This document shows positions 11,258-20,989 of a stretch of DNA of 24,313 nucleotides, piece after piece. The notes below the pieces were generated by a model that was not told the DNA's origin, ran no database searches, and was given only the letters and a program-made list of their open reading frames with translations. The DNA lies in NCBI RefSeq assembly GCF_000611645.1, contig NW_014013589.1, positions 31,498 through 55,810 on the forward strand, read 5' to 3'. This stretch comes from Monoraphidium neglectum. Taxonomy: Eukaryota; Chlorophyta; Chlorophyceae; Sphaeropleales; Selenastraceae. Within the stretch, counting starts at the first letter, position 1; each line of letters begins with the position of its first letter. The position numbers and the translations under genes are program-made.

Positions 11258-11290
11258 GAGGAGGAGGAGGAGCAGCAGCAGCAGCAGTAG
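6821..11290 (+). CDS. Octotricopeptide repeat (OPR) protein, probable organelle RNA-binding factor
   Basis: OPR proteins, such as Chlamydomonas Tbc2, bind chloroplast or mitochondrial transcripts and control their stability, processing or translation. Proposed exons are 6821-6885, 7094-9695 and 9947-11290 (stop TAG), giving 1336 residues. The large exon has an in-frame stop at 7020-7022 and no in-frame ATG before 7263, so either translation starts at 7263 or a 5' exon exists. ATG 6821 reads MSLRLAQTEGAGVRVAWPLL and splices in phase at CAG|GTGCGG to TGCAG|GCGCTG, yielding a basic, transit-peptide-like N terminus. About ten degenerate 38-residue repeats carry the PPPEW-like signature: VPPEWAHEF, RPSDAWCAAF, VTDAWMKDM, RPALPWVARY, RPGRPWLDAF, EPHEDWWFDYL, RAPAEWVAALL, HPGNAWLDAH. 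Between them lie long Ser, Gln and Gly runs, and a Q/E-rich C terminus. The junction 9695/9947 is secure. The 5' exon is less so, and the RNA target is unknown. Confidence 0.8.
7963..8031 (+). repeat. AGC repeat encoding polySer
   Basis: A GGC run passes into an AGC tract with a few AAC and AGG interruptions, read as polyGly then polySer inside the OPR protein. It links an N-terminal globular segment to a Gln-rich segment. Confidence 0.9.
8049..8094 (+). repeat. 15-bp tandem repeat encoding a QGQNQ unit
   Basis: The unit AGCAGGGGCAGAACC occurs twice and is followed by a degenerate third copy (AACAGGGGCAGCAGC). It encodes Gln/Gly/Asn-rich repeats in the OPR protein directly after the polySer tract. 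The period differs from the triplet runs on either side. Confidence 0.75.
8632..8721 (+). repeat. CAG (polyGln) tract in the OPR gene
   Basis: About thirty CAG codons interrupted by one CAC (His) and flanked by Arg-rich sequence on both sides. The frame is open on the coding strand. Antisense and shifted frames read as Cys, Leu, Ala or Ser runs and are not genes. Confidence 0.92.
9109..9342 (+). repeat. GGC/AGC-rich tract encoding Gly/Ser, ending in pure polyGly
   Basis: A mixed Gly/Ser spacer separates two OPR units. Its end, about 9289-9341, is a nearly pure GGC run (one GGA) encoding some 18 glycines. The flanking VPPEW and LFTADGLSMLLWSLARLG segments are clearly repeat units, so the spacer interrupts the array. 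Confidence 0.85.
11222..11288 (+). repeat. CAG/GAG tract at the OPR C terminus
   Basis: CAG codons, then six GAG/GAA-type codons, then CAG codons run directly into the TAG stop. The predicted C terminus is about ten Gln, six Glu and five Gln. Confidence 0.88.
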
Positions 11291-11442
11291 CGGGGCCAGC
11301 AGCACTGGCATAGGCAGCCGTCAGCCAGGTGGCTCGTGGGGCGTGTGGGGTGAGCGCGGATTCTTGACTCAGCAACGGTGTCCGTTCTCGTTAGATGGTG
11401 TCTTCTATGCGAAGGCTTGATACTGATGTTGGAGCCTTAAAT

Positions 11443-11447
11443 TGTAA
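11443..11447 (+). terminator. Candidate polyadenylation signal TGTAA for the OPR gene
   Basis: First TGTAA after the stop at 11290, giving a 3' UTR of roughly 165 bases. It leaves about 390 bases as leader and promoter for NAR1. Confidence 0.6.
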
Positions 11448-11844
11448 CAAATGTTTGGACCTGCTACTGTCATATATTGGTTGGGTGCGACAGGCAGGAT
11501 TACACTTGAGACTCTTTCTACACTGTGAGACTCTTTCTATGATTCTACTCTCCCTTCTGGACGGAGTAGATGGTTCGTCACGGCCTAGCATGCGATGTAT
11601 TATGATACTGCCCAGACAAGTCACACAACACTTGTACACACTGGCAAAGCCTCGTGCATCATCACGATCAGATCGGTCTGAATGTTTGCTTTCGCTTTGC
11701 TTTTAATTCCAAAGTGCCGTGGTGATTTCTGCGCGTGAAGATTGCCTTCTGCCGACACACGCTCGCCCAGGCCAGGGCGGCGGTGTCCCGGGGCGCACTA
11801 CGAAAGCACCGCAGCTGTTTGCTCCAGCTGCAGCGGGAGCACGC
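11448..11844. other. Intergenic region and NAR1 leader
   Basis: Short non-coding interval between the OPR polyadenylation signal and the NAR1 start. It is AT-richer than the genes and holds a 14-bp direct repeat, TGAGACTCTTTCTA, at 11507-11520 and 11526-11539. No TATA box could be assigned with confidence. Confidence 0.5.
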
Positions 11845-14800
11845 ATGGCCCAGTTCTCTGGCACCATCAAGCTGACCGACCTTAATGACTTCATAGCGCC
11901 GTCGCAGGCGTGCGTGGTGTCTCTGCAGGGCGCGGCGCCTGATGCTAAGCCGCCGATGCAGCTGCTGGAGGAGGTGCGTTCGATGCTGCCTCTGCACGCC
12001 ACGCCGCGCTGCCCACGCTGCGTTTTGCCATGCAGGCGCTCGATGAGCAGAATTATGGGTAGAATTATTGAGTTGCACGACAGTGGCGCAACTGCTGTGT
12101 AGATTGCCTGCGGCAAACGCCCCCCCAACGCTGCGTTGCTATCCTCATGCATACGACGCTCGCGGGGCCCCTTCCTCCCTTACGCCCTCCCACGTGGATT
12201 TACAGGAGGGCAAGGTTCAGCTGCACCACAAGCCAGGCACCGGCTTCAAGCAGACAGTCACCCCCGGCGGCAAGGACGATGGCCCAGTGAAGGTCTCCCT
12301 CCACGACTGCCTTGCCTGCAGCGGCTGTGTCACTTCCGCAGAGACGGTGCTGCTGCAGAACCAGAGCGTGGGGGAACTGGCTGCCAAGATGATGGAGCCG
12401 GGGGTGGTGGTGGTGGTGACCGTGTCGCCCCAATCGCGCGCGTCGCTGGCAGGTAAGAGGCTGTGTGTGGACTGGATGTGGGATGTGCACGCACTTGCGG
12501 GTACAGGCGCAAGAGCTGGTCCCCCTGTGTTGTGGGCGGCAGGTGAGACAGGGCCCCATACTTCCTATCACAGTAAACGCTTTTGTGATCACAGACCGAC
12601 AGCGAGGGTGGCAGGGCCCAGCAGTGTGCAACCTGCACTCATCCCGCCAACGTCCCTCGCCACCGTCCTCACACCCTGCCTGTTCGGCAGTGCTGCATGG
12701 GCTCGACGCCGCGGGCGTGCAGGCACGGCTCACGACGGCGCTGCGGCGTATGGGGGTGGCGGCCGTGCTGGACATCGGCGTCGGCAGGGAGATGGCCCTG
12801 GCAGAGTCTGCAGAGGAATTTTTAGACCGGTGAGCGGCCCGCAGGCACATTACAAGGGGGTGCCCCGAGCGCCGCTTGCTGGGTGTTTGCTCCTGCAGTT
12901 GAGTCGCTGATGTATTCTTATCATCACAAATGGCCGTGGGCAGTCCAGCGGGAGCGCTGCAACCCTGGCACACCGCCAGCGCCCCACCCAACCACCCGTC
13001 CTCCTTGCGCGCACGCCTCTTCCATTCCCCCTTTCCCAAGCTTCGAGAGCTCCAAGGCCGCGTCCACCTCAAGTCGTGCCGCCATGGCGTCCACAGGGGA
13101 CTCCTTGCCCGCACTCAAGCACCCACGCATTGCCGCGCACCCCGTTGCTGCCGCGTCTTCTGCGCCGGGCCCGCTGCCTGTGCTGGCCTCCGCCTGTCCC
13201 GGCTGGGTCTGCTACGCCGAGAAGACCCAGGGCGCCAACCTGCTGCCCCACATATCGGCAGTCAAGAGCCCCCAGGCGGTGATGGGGTCGATTGTCAAGC
13301 GGCGGCTGGCGGCGTTGAGGGGCTGGGACCCCGCGCGCGTGTACCACGCGACCGTGATGCCCTGCTACGACAAGAAGCTGGAGGCCTCCCGGGAGGACTT
13401 CCTGCTGCCTGGTGCGCCTGGGTGGTGGGTGGGNNNNNNNNNNNNNNNNNNNNNNNNNNNNNNNNNNNNNNNNNNNNNNNNNNNNNNNNNNNNNNNNNNN
13501 NNNNNNNNNNNNNNNNNNNNNNNNNNNNNNNNNNNNNNNNNNNNNNNNNNNNNNNNNNNNNNNNNNNNNNNNNNNNNNNNNNNNNNNNNNNNNNNNNNNN
13601 NNNNNNNNNNNNNNNNNNNNNNNNNNNNNNNNNNNNNNNNNNNNNNNNNNNNNNNNNNNNNNNNNNNNNNNNNNNNNNNNNNNNNNNNNNNNNNNNNNNN
13701 NNNNNNNNNNNNNNNNNNNNNNNNNNNNNNNNNNNNNNNNNNNNNNNNNNNNNNNNNNNNNNNNNNNNNNNNNNNNNNNNNNNNNNNNNNNNNNNNNNNN
13801 NNNNNNNNNNNNNNNNNNNNNNNNNNNNNNNNNNNNNNNNNNNNNNNNNNNNNNNNNNNNNNNNNNNNNNNNNNNNNNNNNNNNNNNNNNNNNNNNNNNN
13901 NNNNNNNNNNNNNNNNNNNNNNNNNNNNNNNNNNNNNNNNNNNNNNNNNNNNNNGTTGGTGACCTCGCTGGTTGCGGCGGAGTCGACACTGGGTGACGGG
14001 GCAGGGTTTGAATTCTTTTGTAGACGGGCGAGTGGCCAACCAGGTGTGCTTGTCCACCTTCAATCCAACAGAGTGATAAGCGGACAGGGTTAAGCTTTCA
14101 ATCGTGTACAGTGCGTACTTTGCTGCTGCCCCGGCCCACAAGAGGCATCGACCCGTTGTTTCCTTACTTCAAAACCGGCTATGCCGCATAATCCCCTCAC
14201 CCCTCAGGCACCATGGTTCCCGAGGTCGACTCGTGCCTCACCACGGGAGAATTGCAGCAGCTGCTGGAGGGTTGGGACATGGGCAACCTGGCCGATGTGC
14301 CGCCCACCGCCCTGGACACCCTGCTGCCGGCTGATCACCTGCAGCTGTGCAGAGAGCAGCAGCACCAGCAGCACCAGCTGCCACAGCAGCACGGGCAGCA
14401 GCAACATGAGTCACGACAGGACGGGCCTAGTGTTGGCAGCTTCAGCGATCTCGGGTGGAAGCAGCACTACGCGGTCGCACCCTGGGCGGAGCCGCCACTG
14501 CACGGCGCACCAGGCAGCAGTGGCGGCTACTTGGAAGGAGTCGTGCGTGCAGCTGCTGGCCGGCTTCAGATTTCCAGCAGCGGTGGTGCCGCACCGGCGC
14601 TGCCACCGCTGGGCACCCCACTGCCCCTCAAGGCTGTGCGCAACTCAGACTTTCGGGAATTCATGATTGAGCCCCCTGCCGGCGAAGGCGCAGGTACAGC
14701 GCGGCCGCTGCGCTTTGCAGCTGCCTATGGCTTCCGCAACATCCAGTCCCTAGTGCGGCGGATCAAGCTGGGGCGCTGCGAGTACGACTATGTGGAGGTG

Positions 14801-15238
14801 ATGGCCTGCCCTGGCGGCTGCCTCAATGGCGGTGGCCAGGCCAAGCCGCGGGAGGGCTTGAGTGCGGCGGGCCTTCTGGAGGAGCTGGAGCGCCTGTACT
14901 ACGTGAGGGACCACGCGGCAGGCGACGCGGTGCTGGGAGGAGTCTGCGATCAAGGCCAGGGGACCACGGCGGCCATCAGCGAAGTGTGCAGCAGCAGCAG
15001 GAGCGACGGTTGTTGCATGAACGCATCGGTTTTGCGGGCCCCGGCGGCGTGGGTCGAGGCGGACCCCAGTAGGGGCACTGTTCTGCAGCAGTGGCAGCCT
15101 ATGCTGAGCGCGACCGCTGATGCCCTGTACCGTGATTGGGTGGGTGGTGGTCCTGGATCGGCGGCGGCGCGTAAATTGCTGCACACGGCTTACCATCACC
15201 GTGACAAGACGGCTCTTGGCACAGTTGGTGACTGGTGA
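11845..15238 (+). CDS. NAR1: Cytosolic Fe-S cluster assembly factor NAR1 (NARFL/IOP1/CIAO3 family)
   Basis: An [FeFe]-hydrogenase-like protein without hydrogenase activity. In the CIA pathway it passes [4Fe-4S] clusters from the scaffold to the targeting complex in the cytosol. Exons are 11845-11973, 12206-12452, 12691-12829, 13041-13411 and 14208-15238 (TGA), giving 638 residues, all joined in phase by GT-AG introns. The N terminus ([20 protein letters not shown]) is diagnostic. Candidate N-terminal cluster ligands are C23 and CLACSGC (C78, C81, C84). H-cluster-domain ligands are C224 ([13 protein letters not shown]), C280 (MPCYDKK), C496 and C500 ([13 protein letters not shown]). DSCLTTGE and FREFMIEPP also match the family. 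The protein is longer than human NARFL (about 480) because of a Gln/His-rich insert (14351-14417) and variable C-terminal segments. It ends in Asp-Trp. The fourth intron contains the assembly gap, but the exons on either side join cleanly. Confidence 0.93.
13434..13954. other. Assembly gap (521 N) inside NAR1 intron 4
   Basis: An unsequenced stretch. The flanking exons end and restart in matching phase (13411/14208) and together rebuild the family order [20 protein letters not shown], so the gap probably holds only intron sequence. Frames that run through the N are artefacts. Confidence 0.98.
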
Positions 15239-15261
15239 TGCGTGGCGGCAGGTGTTGACTA

Positions 15262-15279
15262 CTGTCTGTCTGTCTGTCT
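15262..15279 (+). repeat. CTGT tetranucleotide run
   Basis: Four consecutive CTGT units plus CT, 24 bases after the NAR1 stop. Confidence 0.9.
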
Positions 15280-15493
15280 TTGGGTAGAATCATATTATTG
15301 TTTGTTGGTTGATTGTCGTGTGAATGCATGCAACTCCGGTCTGCCACCTTTCGGTCATGTCGCGACATTGTGTTGGGGTGTTCAGACTGCTGCAACCAGG
15401 GGTTTGACCTCAACACACCGAGGTGTCCTTGGCTTGGCTTGCTTGCCTGCTTGTCGCTCTTGCAGGTTTAAGCCTTGTGGTTGCCTGCTTTTT

Positions 15494-15615
<122 letters not shown>

Positions 15616-16254
15616 TGGGCTTTGCAGCCCTTCAGTGGCTTTTGTATTGTGTATGTGTGTGTAGGTGTAGATGTGTGCGTTTGCCTGGCAGCAGCTTACT
15701 CGGGTGCATGGATCCTGCATGGATCAAGCCCAAAAGTGTGCACATGCCTATTTTCAACAGTAACGTAGCCCATGCCAGAACCCGGCTCACAAGCGCGTTG
15801 CTCCGAGGCGGTGCACCACATAGTGGCACCTGGCGAGTCAGGTGACGCCAAAAAAAGAGTGCGTTTGCCCAGCAAGCAAACAAAATGAATGCACACACAG
15901 CTACCGTCAAAGCAGCTGCAGAAAGCCTGCAGGGCAGCCGCCACACGCTCTAATGCCGGTGCGAGCTAGCAGATGGGGCGTGCTGCCCGCCATCGGCCCA
16001 CCACGCATCCCGCCACACGCAAAATCACACAGCATGGTCATCTGCAACCCACCGTCGCACATGCAGCTGCATAGCTGCCGCCGCCCTCATGTGCACCTGT
16101 ACCAGCGCCCGTCACAAGCCGCCTAAAACTTCCCCAACACGCGCGCTTGCACGCCCGCCAACTGCCCCTCGCCTGTGCTCGGCTTGTAGCACCGCCACCC
16201 ATAACCCGTCATGACATCTTGGAGGATGCTGCATGTTCAGCAGCGGGCCCCGCA

Positions 16255-16259
16255 TGTAA
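16255..16259 (+). terminator. Candidate polyadenylation signal TGTAA for NAR1
   Basis: First TGTAA on the + strand after the NAR1 stop at 15238, implying a 3' UTR of about 1 kb. A non-canonical upstream signal cannot be excluded. Confidence 0.4.
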
Positions 16260-17325
16260 CACGGCAACTGAAAAACGTCACGTGCTCACACTTGCTGCTG
16301 GCGCAGCGGTGATCCGCTGCCGTCCGCCCCTTCGTCTGCGCCTTTGTTATCCCTGTCTACCTTGCTCATCGGCCCCTGTTGCAGGCACTGCAGCGAGTCG
16401 GACATTGCTGCGGCTGTGCTAACCCAGGGCATGCGAATGTGGCCACCTGGTACAGAATATGTGCGCCGTGGCCTGGTTTCATTGCCAATCCTGACGGCGG
16501 TGCAAAGGGTGCAGGGGTGCAAGGTGTACTGCCTCGCCTTCGCGAGCGCCATCGCCACCTCATGACCTCACAATTCCCTGCAGGACCCGTGCTCCGAGCA
16601 GCCAACCTGCTCAACAAATCGCAGCAACCACAGCAGAGTGAGCCAGCCACAGCTTCCCCTACTGCCTCATCTTGGGTCATCTTTCAAATTGTGGCGAAAT
16701 GGCTGAACAAGCTGGCATCAGTCTGGTCCCCCGTAGTCGCACACGTGGAGGTTGGCCGGTGCAGCAACATGACTGGCGGAGCCTGTGCTGAGCCCTCGCA
16801 CGCCCAAGAGCTTAGCTGTCACTAGGTCTCTTGTCTTGCATGATGTACAGTTGGGAAGGATGGGAGGTCCCATCGCGGGGCGCCCCGTCTCCAGCAACGG
16901 TGCCCCTGCGGGTGCCAGTACCACCGTAGGTAAAACGGCGTGCTGCTGTACAACGAGCCACCACCTTGCACTCCGTGCCGCATGCTACCCAGCAAGCTTG
17001 TCGTCAAGAGACATATGATGGCTTAGCCATCCATAATTCAGACCACAGCAGGCTAACCAAGCCGGGCTCGCCGGCTGGCGGGCTGGGTTCACCATCCGGA
17101 CGAGCATCCGCGAACTTGGGCGGGTGATACCGTTCCATCCTGCCAAAAACGTCGAGCAAGGTCACTGTGTGCTGAGCCTAAGCCATGCTCCAGGCAAGAC
17201 GCCAGCTCAACGAGGATCTCGCTCGCCCCCATTCGCGCCGTCTGCGCCTGCTGCTGCCCATTTACGCTGCCATACATTCTTGCGATCGTGCGCCCCTGTA
17301 CGCCCGTACTCACGGATACTCCTGA

Positions 17326-20300
17326 ATGGGCTTGTACGGCACGCAGGGGCCTCGAGATCCCTTGCGGCTAGCCTGCAGGGGGGCCAGCGGCCTTGCAGCA
17401 ACCGCGCTGCTCGTGCTGTTGCTGCATGCCGCGCCGCTCGGCACCCTGGCCCAGGGCCTGCGCTTTGCCCCAGGGCGTCTGGGTGCATCCGTGGTTCAAG
17501 AGTCTATCACAAATTGGAAGTCTATTCTTAACCAGGCCACAACAACCTGGTCAGGGCCCAACTGGCAGGCGGCACGCACCAGCTCGCGATGCGCCGATCG
17601 GGGCTCTGCCACCCTCTGCGGCGTGGACATCTCAAACACGGCGGCAGCTAATAAGGCCGCCCTCCTAGTGGCCGCCTCCCCCGCAGCGTATGACACACGT
17701 GTGTCAGACCAAGTTGGTGGCTTTGCTGCGGCACCCGCACCCCGGGACCAGTATGACTGCAACGCCTGCGTTGCAATGGCCGTGGCTGCCGCGGCAGACG
17801 CTGCTGTGGCCATGGCGCTGGGGCGCGCCAATCCTGGGCCGTTGATCAGTGCTCGATGCCTGTTTTTCTGTGCCGACGCATCCAGCGCTGGTCCTAATTG
17901 CGGCGAAGGGTGGGAGCTGGTGAGTGCCCTGAACGGCCTGGAGAAGCGCAAGGGGATCCCCACTGACGCGTGCTTGCCATTTTTGGACTCCGACACCCTG
18001 AGCCGGCTGTCTGATCAAGGTAGGTGGAGGGACATGCTTGAGTGCTCCTAGAGCCGTCACCTGCCTTCCTGTGTCTGGCTTGCCGGTTTCCAGTGGCGTT
18101 TCACTTGGGGGATGGGATGGGGTGAGCGCACAAGAGTGCCTCAAGCGATCCCTCAAACAACCTGCCTCACTCCCTGAGTCCATTCCTGTGTGCACATGCT
18201 CTTACCCCCTGTGTTGACACCCGTGTCTTGTCAGAAACGTGCACGCCAAAATGCAAGAACACTGTGGAGGGCACGCTGTCCTACACGAACAGGGTCAGGT
18301 TCGACAATATCTGGAAGGTAATTGGGATTGTTATGGGGTTACATTGGGGATGGCCAGGCAGCCAGGTGTACGGTAGCTGGCCTAGATTTCAGCAAGGCTT
18401 GTCACGAGGACATTTTGTGGCAGGTTTGGGGCTGATATGCCTGGTGATCTGGGGCTGTTTGCATCAGCACAGATATGGGTACTCCCATGCCGGCTCAGCG
18501 TAGCATTCACACACAGCAAGATGCCGATGGCGATTTCATGTCTGCCACAACCACGGAAACCAAGAGTGATACAGGAATGAGAACGACCACTGCCCACCAC
18601 CTGGCCGCAGATTCAAAGCCGCATCAGGCAGAATGGTGCTGTTGTCACACGCATGTGGGTGCCAACCGGTTTCCAGGAATTTTACATGCAGCCTGAGAAC
18701 CGGCAAAAAGTGTGGACCACAGATCAGCAAGCAAGCTCCAAAGGCGGCTTCAATCATGCGGTGCGTCTGCTATAGCCATGCCTTGGCTATCCTTTTGGCA
18801 TTGGCGCATCATGTTGCAACCTGGCCTGGGGCTTGCGTACGCAACAGCGGCATTGGCAGGAACCACCCTGACAAGATTTTGCTCTCCCAGGGGCCTTCGG
18901 CATCATCTTTCTCATGCCCACTATTGGCGCTGCCTTGATGTAGGTGGTGCTTGCTGGCTACAACAACACTGGCGGATGGTGGCTGATATGGTCTTCATGG
19001 GGCAAGGACTGGGGCGATGGCGGCTTTGCACGGGTGCGCTTGTGCATGCTGCCTGTGCCACCAGCTTTGCGTGGAAGGTGATGCAGGATGACTAGCGCGC
19101 AGCTGCTTTCACAATCTGGAGCTGTTGCAGGCGGCCTGTTCAAGCACCATGTGTCATCAGCCCCATGGAGTTGGAAGCAAATATACCCTGTGAGCTTGGC
19201 AGCAGCTCCCTTGTTCCCTCCCTCATCTGATCTTCAGGTGCAATTTGGCAAGCTGGACCTCGCGGACCCTTCCTCGACATTTGGCGTCAACTTCTCACCC
19301 TCACAGCCGCCGCCTGCCCAGGCCCTCGGCCTCACCTCGGACCCCAGCCTCCCAAACTGCTACTGGTACACGGTAAGTGGGGCCCATCGAGTATGCAAGC
19401 AGCCACTGGGCCCACCGGACTGCCCCTTCCAACTGAGGTGCAACATAGCAGCCCGACTGTCAGGCGTCCAGATATCCAAGTGTGTTAGTACTGCGTCGCA
19501 CCCGAGCGTGCTGTTCGCATGGCCCTGGCCCATGTTAGACCGCCCACCTCAAACCTGCATGGTGTTTTGGCCGCCATGAGTGTTTGCCTCATATGACTTG
19601 CTCGCAGGTAAACCGCCAGACATACCTGTCAAAGGTTGCCAGTGATTTGGGCGTGGATCTTGCAGTGCTGATAAGCCTGAATAGTGAACGACTGCCAGAC
19701 CTTGGGGCATGGCTCAAGCCGGGGTTCAGGCTGCAAGCCTGCAACATCAAACTGGGTGAGAACTAGCTCAAGCTTGTCCATGACAACTCCGTGACACGCA
19801 CTGTCCTGACTTGCAAGCCGCTGAGGTGTTTGTGCCAGATTGCTGCTTGCCAGATTGCTGCTGGCGCTGGCCCGCACAACCGACATTGTCAAGGGTAATA
19901 AGGCAGTGCCTGCACCCACCTCCTGGTGCTGCGGGCACCTGATAGGTTGCACTGGCTCGTCACATGACAACAGCCCGCATGCTTGTGCGACTGTGTGTAT
20001 CACGCATTGCGTCCCGCAGCCAGGTCGTGCACTGGATTTGACAACTGCTACAGCTGTGAGCGCACACCTGGGTGCGTTTGGTGCATCGAGCCATCGGATA
20101 ATCCAGACGTGAAGCCCAAGTGCGTTGCCGCTGGCACGGATCTCTGCTCGCGCACCCATGAGGGCGGCACGGCCGGCTGTCCAGTGGACGCAATTGCTGG
20201 CGTTACAGGCATGGTGGGCGTCAGGTGTGCCGACCTGGAAAATTGCCGAGAGTGTCTCAGATACACTTATCAGTGCAGGTGGTGCATTTCAGGTGAGCAC

Positions 20301-20989
20301 GAGGCCTCAGAACACTTGGTCAGGTCGGGCTGTAGAGAGGTTTTGCTGGAAGGTTGGGACAGGCGGTTGCTTTTATTCAATTGCGTTGTTATTTGTGCAG
20401 GTGTGGGCAGACATACGCTGTCTTTGAAACCGTTGCCAACATCTAACGGCGCTTTGCGTGCTTTATCTTCCTCAAACCCAACATCATTGGCTGCGCAGGG
20501 TCGGCTGATGGGTATTCCAGCTGCCAAAACACAAGTGGCCAGTGTAAAAGCTGGTATGGCTACAGCAGCAGAGAATGCCCAAAGGCAAGCGGTGGCATGC
20601 ATTGTGCGTTTTGTGGGCGCCACCACCATCAGCCGGAGGGGAGGGGCCACAGCAGCGTTGTGCACGCCTGATGCTGCTTCTTGCATCAGACCTTTTGTCG
20701 CACAAACAACGTCACAACTGCTCCCCCAGTGCATGACAACGGCACTCTATTAATTGTGCTGCAAATGTGTGACAATAGAACGCAGGATGGTGATCCTGGC
20801 GCTATTCTGGGCTTGTCGTGCGGCCAATTTCAAGATTGCAAGTCGTGCACCCAGTATGGAGGCAAATCCACGCCTCAATGCAGGTGGTGTGCAACTGGTC
20901 CAGGCACAGGCACATGTATTTATGGCAGGTCCACAAATCAGGTGTGCAAGAGCACGTACGCAGCTCCAATGCAGTGCCCTAGTGCATAG
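17326..20989 (+). CDS. Secreted papain-family (C1) cysteine peptidase with LysM and three PSI-like repeats
   Basis: Exons 17326-18019, 18235-18317, 18611-18760, 18944-19033, 19238-19372, 19608-19755, 20020-20292, 20499-20584 and 20690-20989 (TAG) join in phase to 652 residues. Residues about 22-42 form a signal peptide core (LAATALLVLLLHAA), so the product should enter the secretory pathway. The C1 domain follows: Q142 and catalytic C148 in RDQYDCNACVAMA, KGIPTDACLPFL, and catalytic H308 in GGFNHAVVLAGY. In the usual NSWG motif Asn is replaced, giving WSSWGKDWGDGGFARV (S326). Residues about 379-431 (CYWYTV, LGVDLAVLISLN, LKPGFRLQAC) fit a LysM, a GlcNAc-polymer-binding fold. Three Cys-rich PSI-like units follow, sharing the core NCxxC...C.WC: DNCYSC..CVWC, ENCREC..CRWC and QDCKSC..CRWC, each ending near Cys-Pro. 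The intron at 20585-20689 needs a GC donor and is the weakest junction. A role at the cell wall is an inference. Confidence 0.8.
19836..19864 (+). repeat. Short direct repeat in a protease intron
   Basis: GCCAGATTGCTGCT occurs twice in tandem, with one base between the copies, inside the intron between the LysM and first PSI exons. It looks like a recent small duplication. Confidence 0.7.
20585..20689 (+). other. Proposed GC-AG intron in the protease gene
   Basis: The reading frame through exon 8 meets TGA at 20669-20671, while the last exon is open in the same frame from 20672 to 20989. A splice must remove the stop. AAG|GCAAGC at 20584/20585 matches the GC-donor consensus, and TTGCATCAG at 20681-20689 is a good acceptor. 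The result links RECPK to TFCRTNN in phase. GT donors further right, joined to CCCCCAG at about 20730, are alternatives. Confidence 0.45.

Noticed and set aside
12465..12690. Coding frame upstream of NAR1 exon 3
   Set aside because: This is the intron read in frame. GTAAGA at 12453 and TTCGGCAG at 12690 define the splice that restores the NAR1 family sequence.
12930..14141. Long frames running through the N stretch on both strands
   Set aside because: They exist only because N codons are not read as stops.
16379..16825. 148-codon + strand frame between NAR1 and the protease
   Set aside because: No domain, mixed codon use, no supporting splice sites or nearby signals. Consistent with chance in GC-rich DNA.
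17040..17105. GC-rich stretch with GGTTC resembling a tRNA T-arm
   Set aside because: No acceptor stem, anticodon arm or D-arm could be folded around it.
19034..19237. Extension of protease exon 4 beyond GFAR, or an extra exon with GLFKHHVSSAPWSWKQIY
   Set aside because: Direct joining of 19033 to 19238 is in phase and gives GFARVQFGKLDLADP, a natural continuation of the C1 domain. The alternatives add unrelated sequence.
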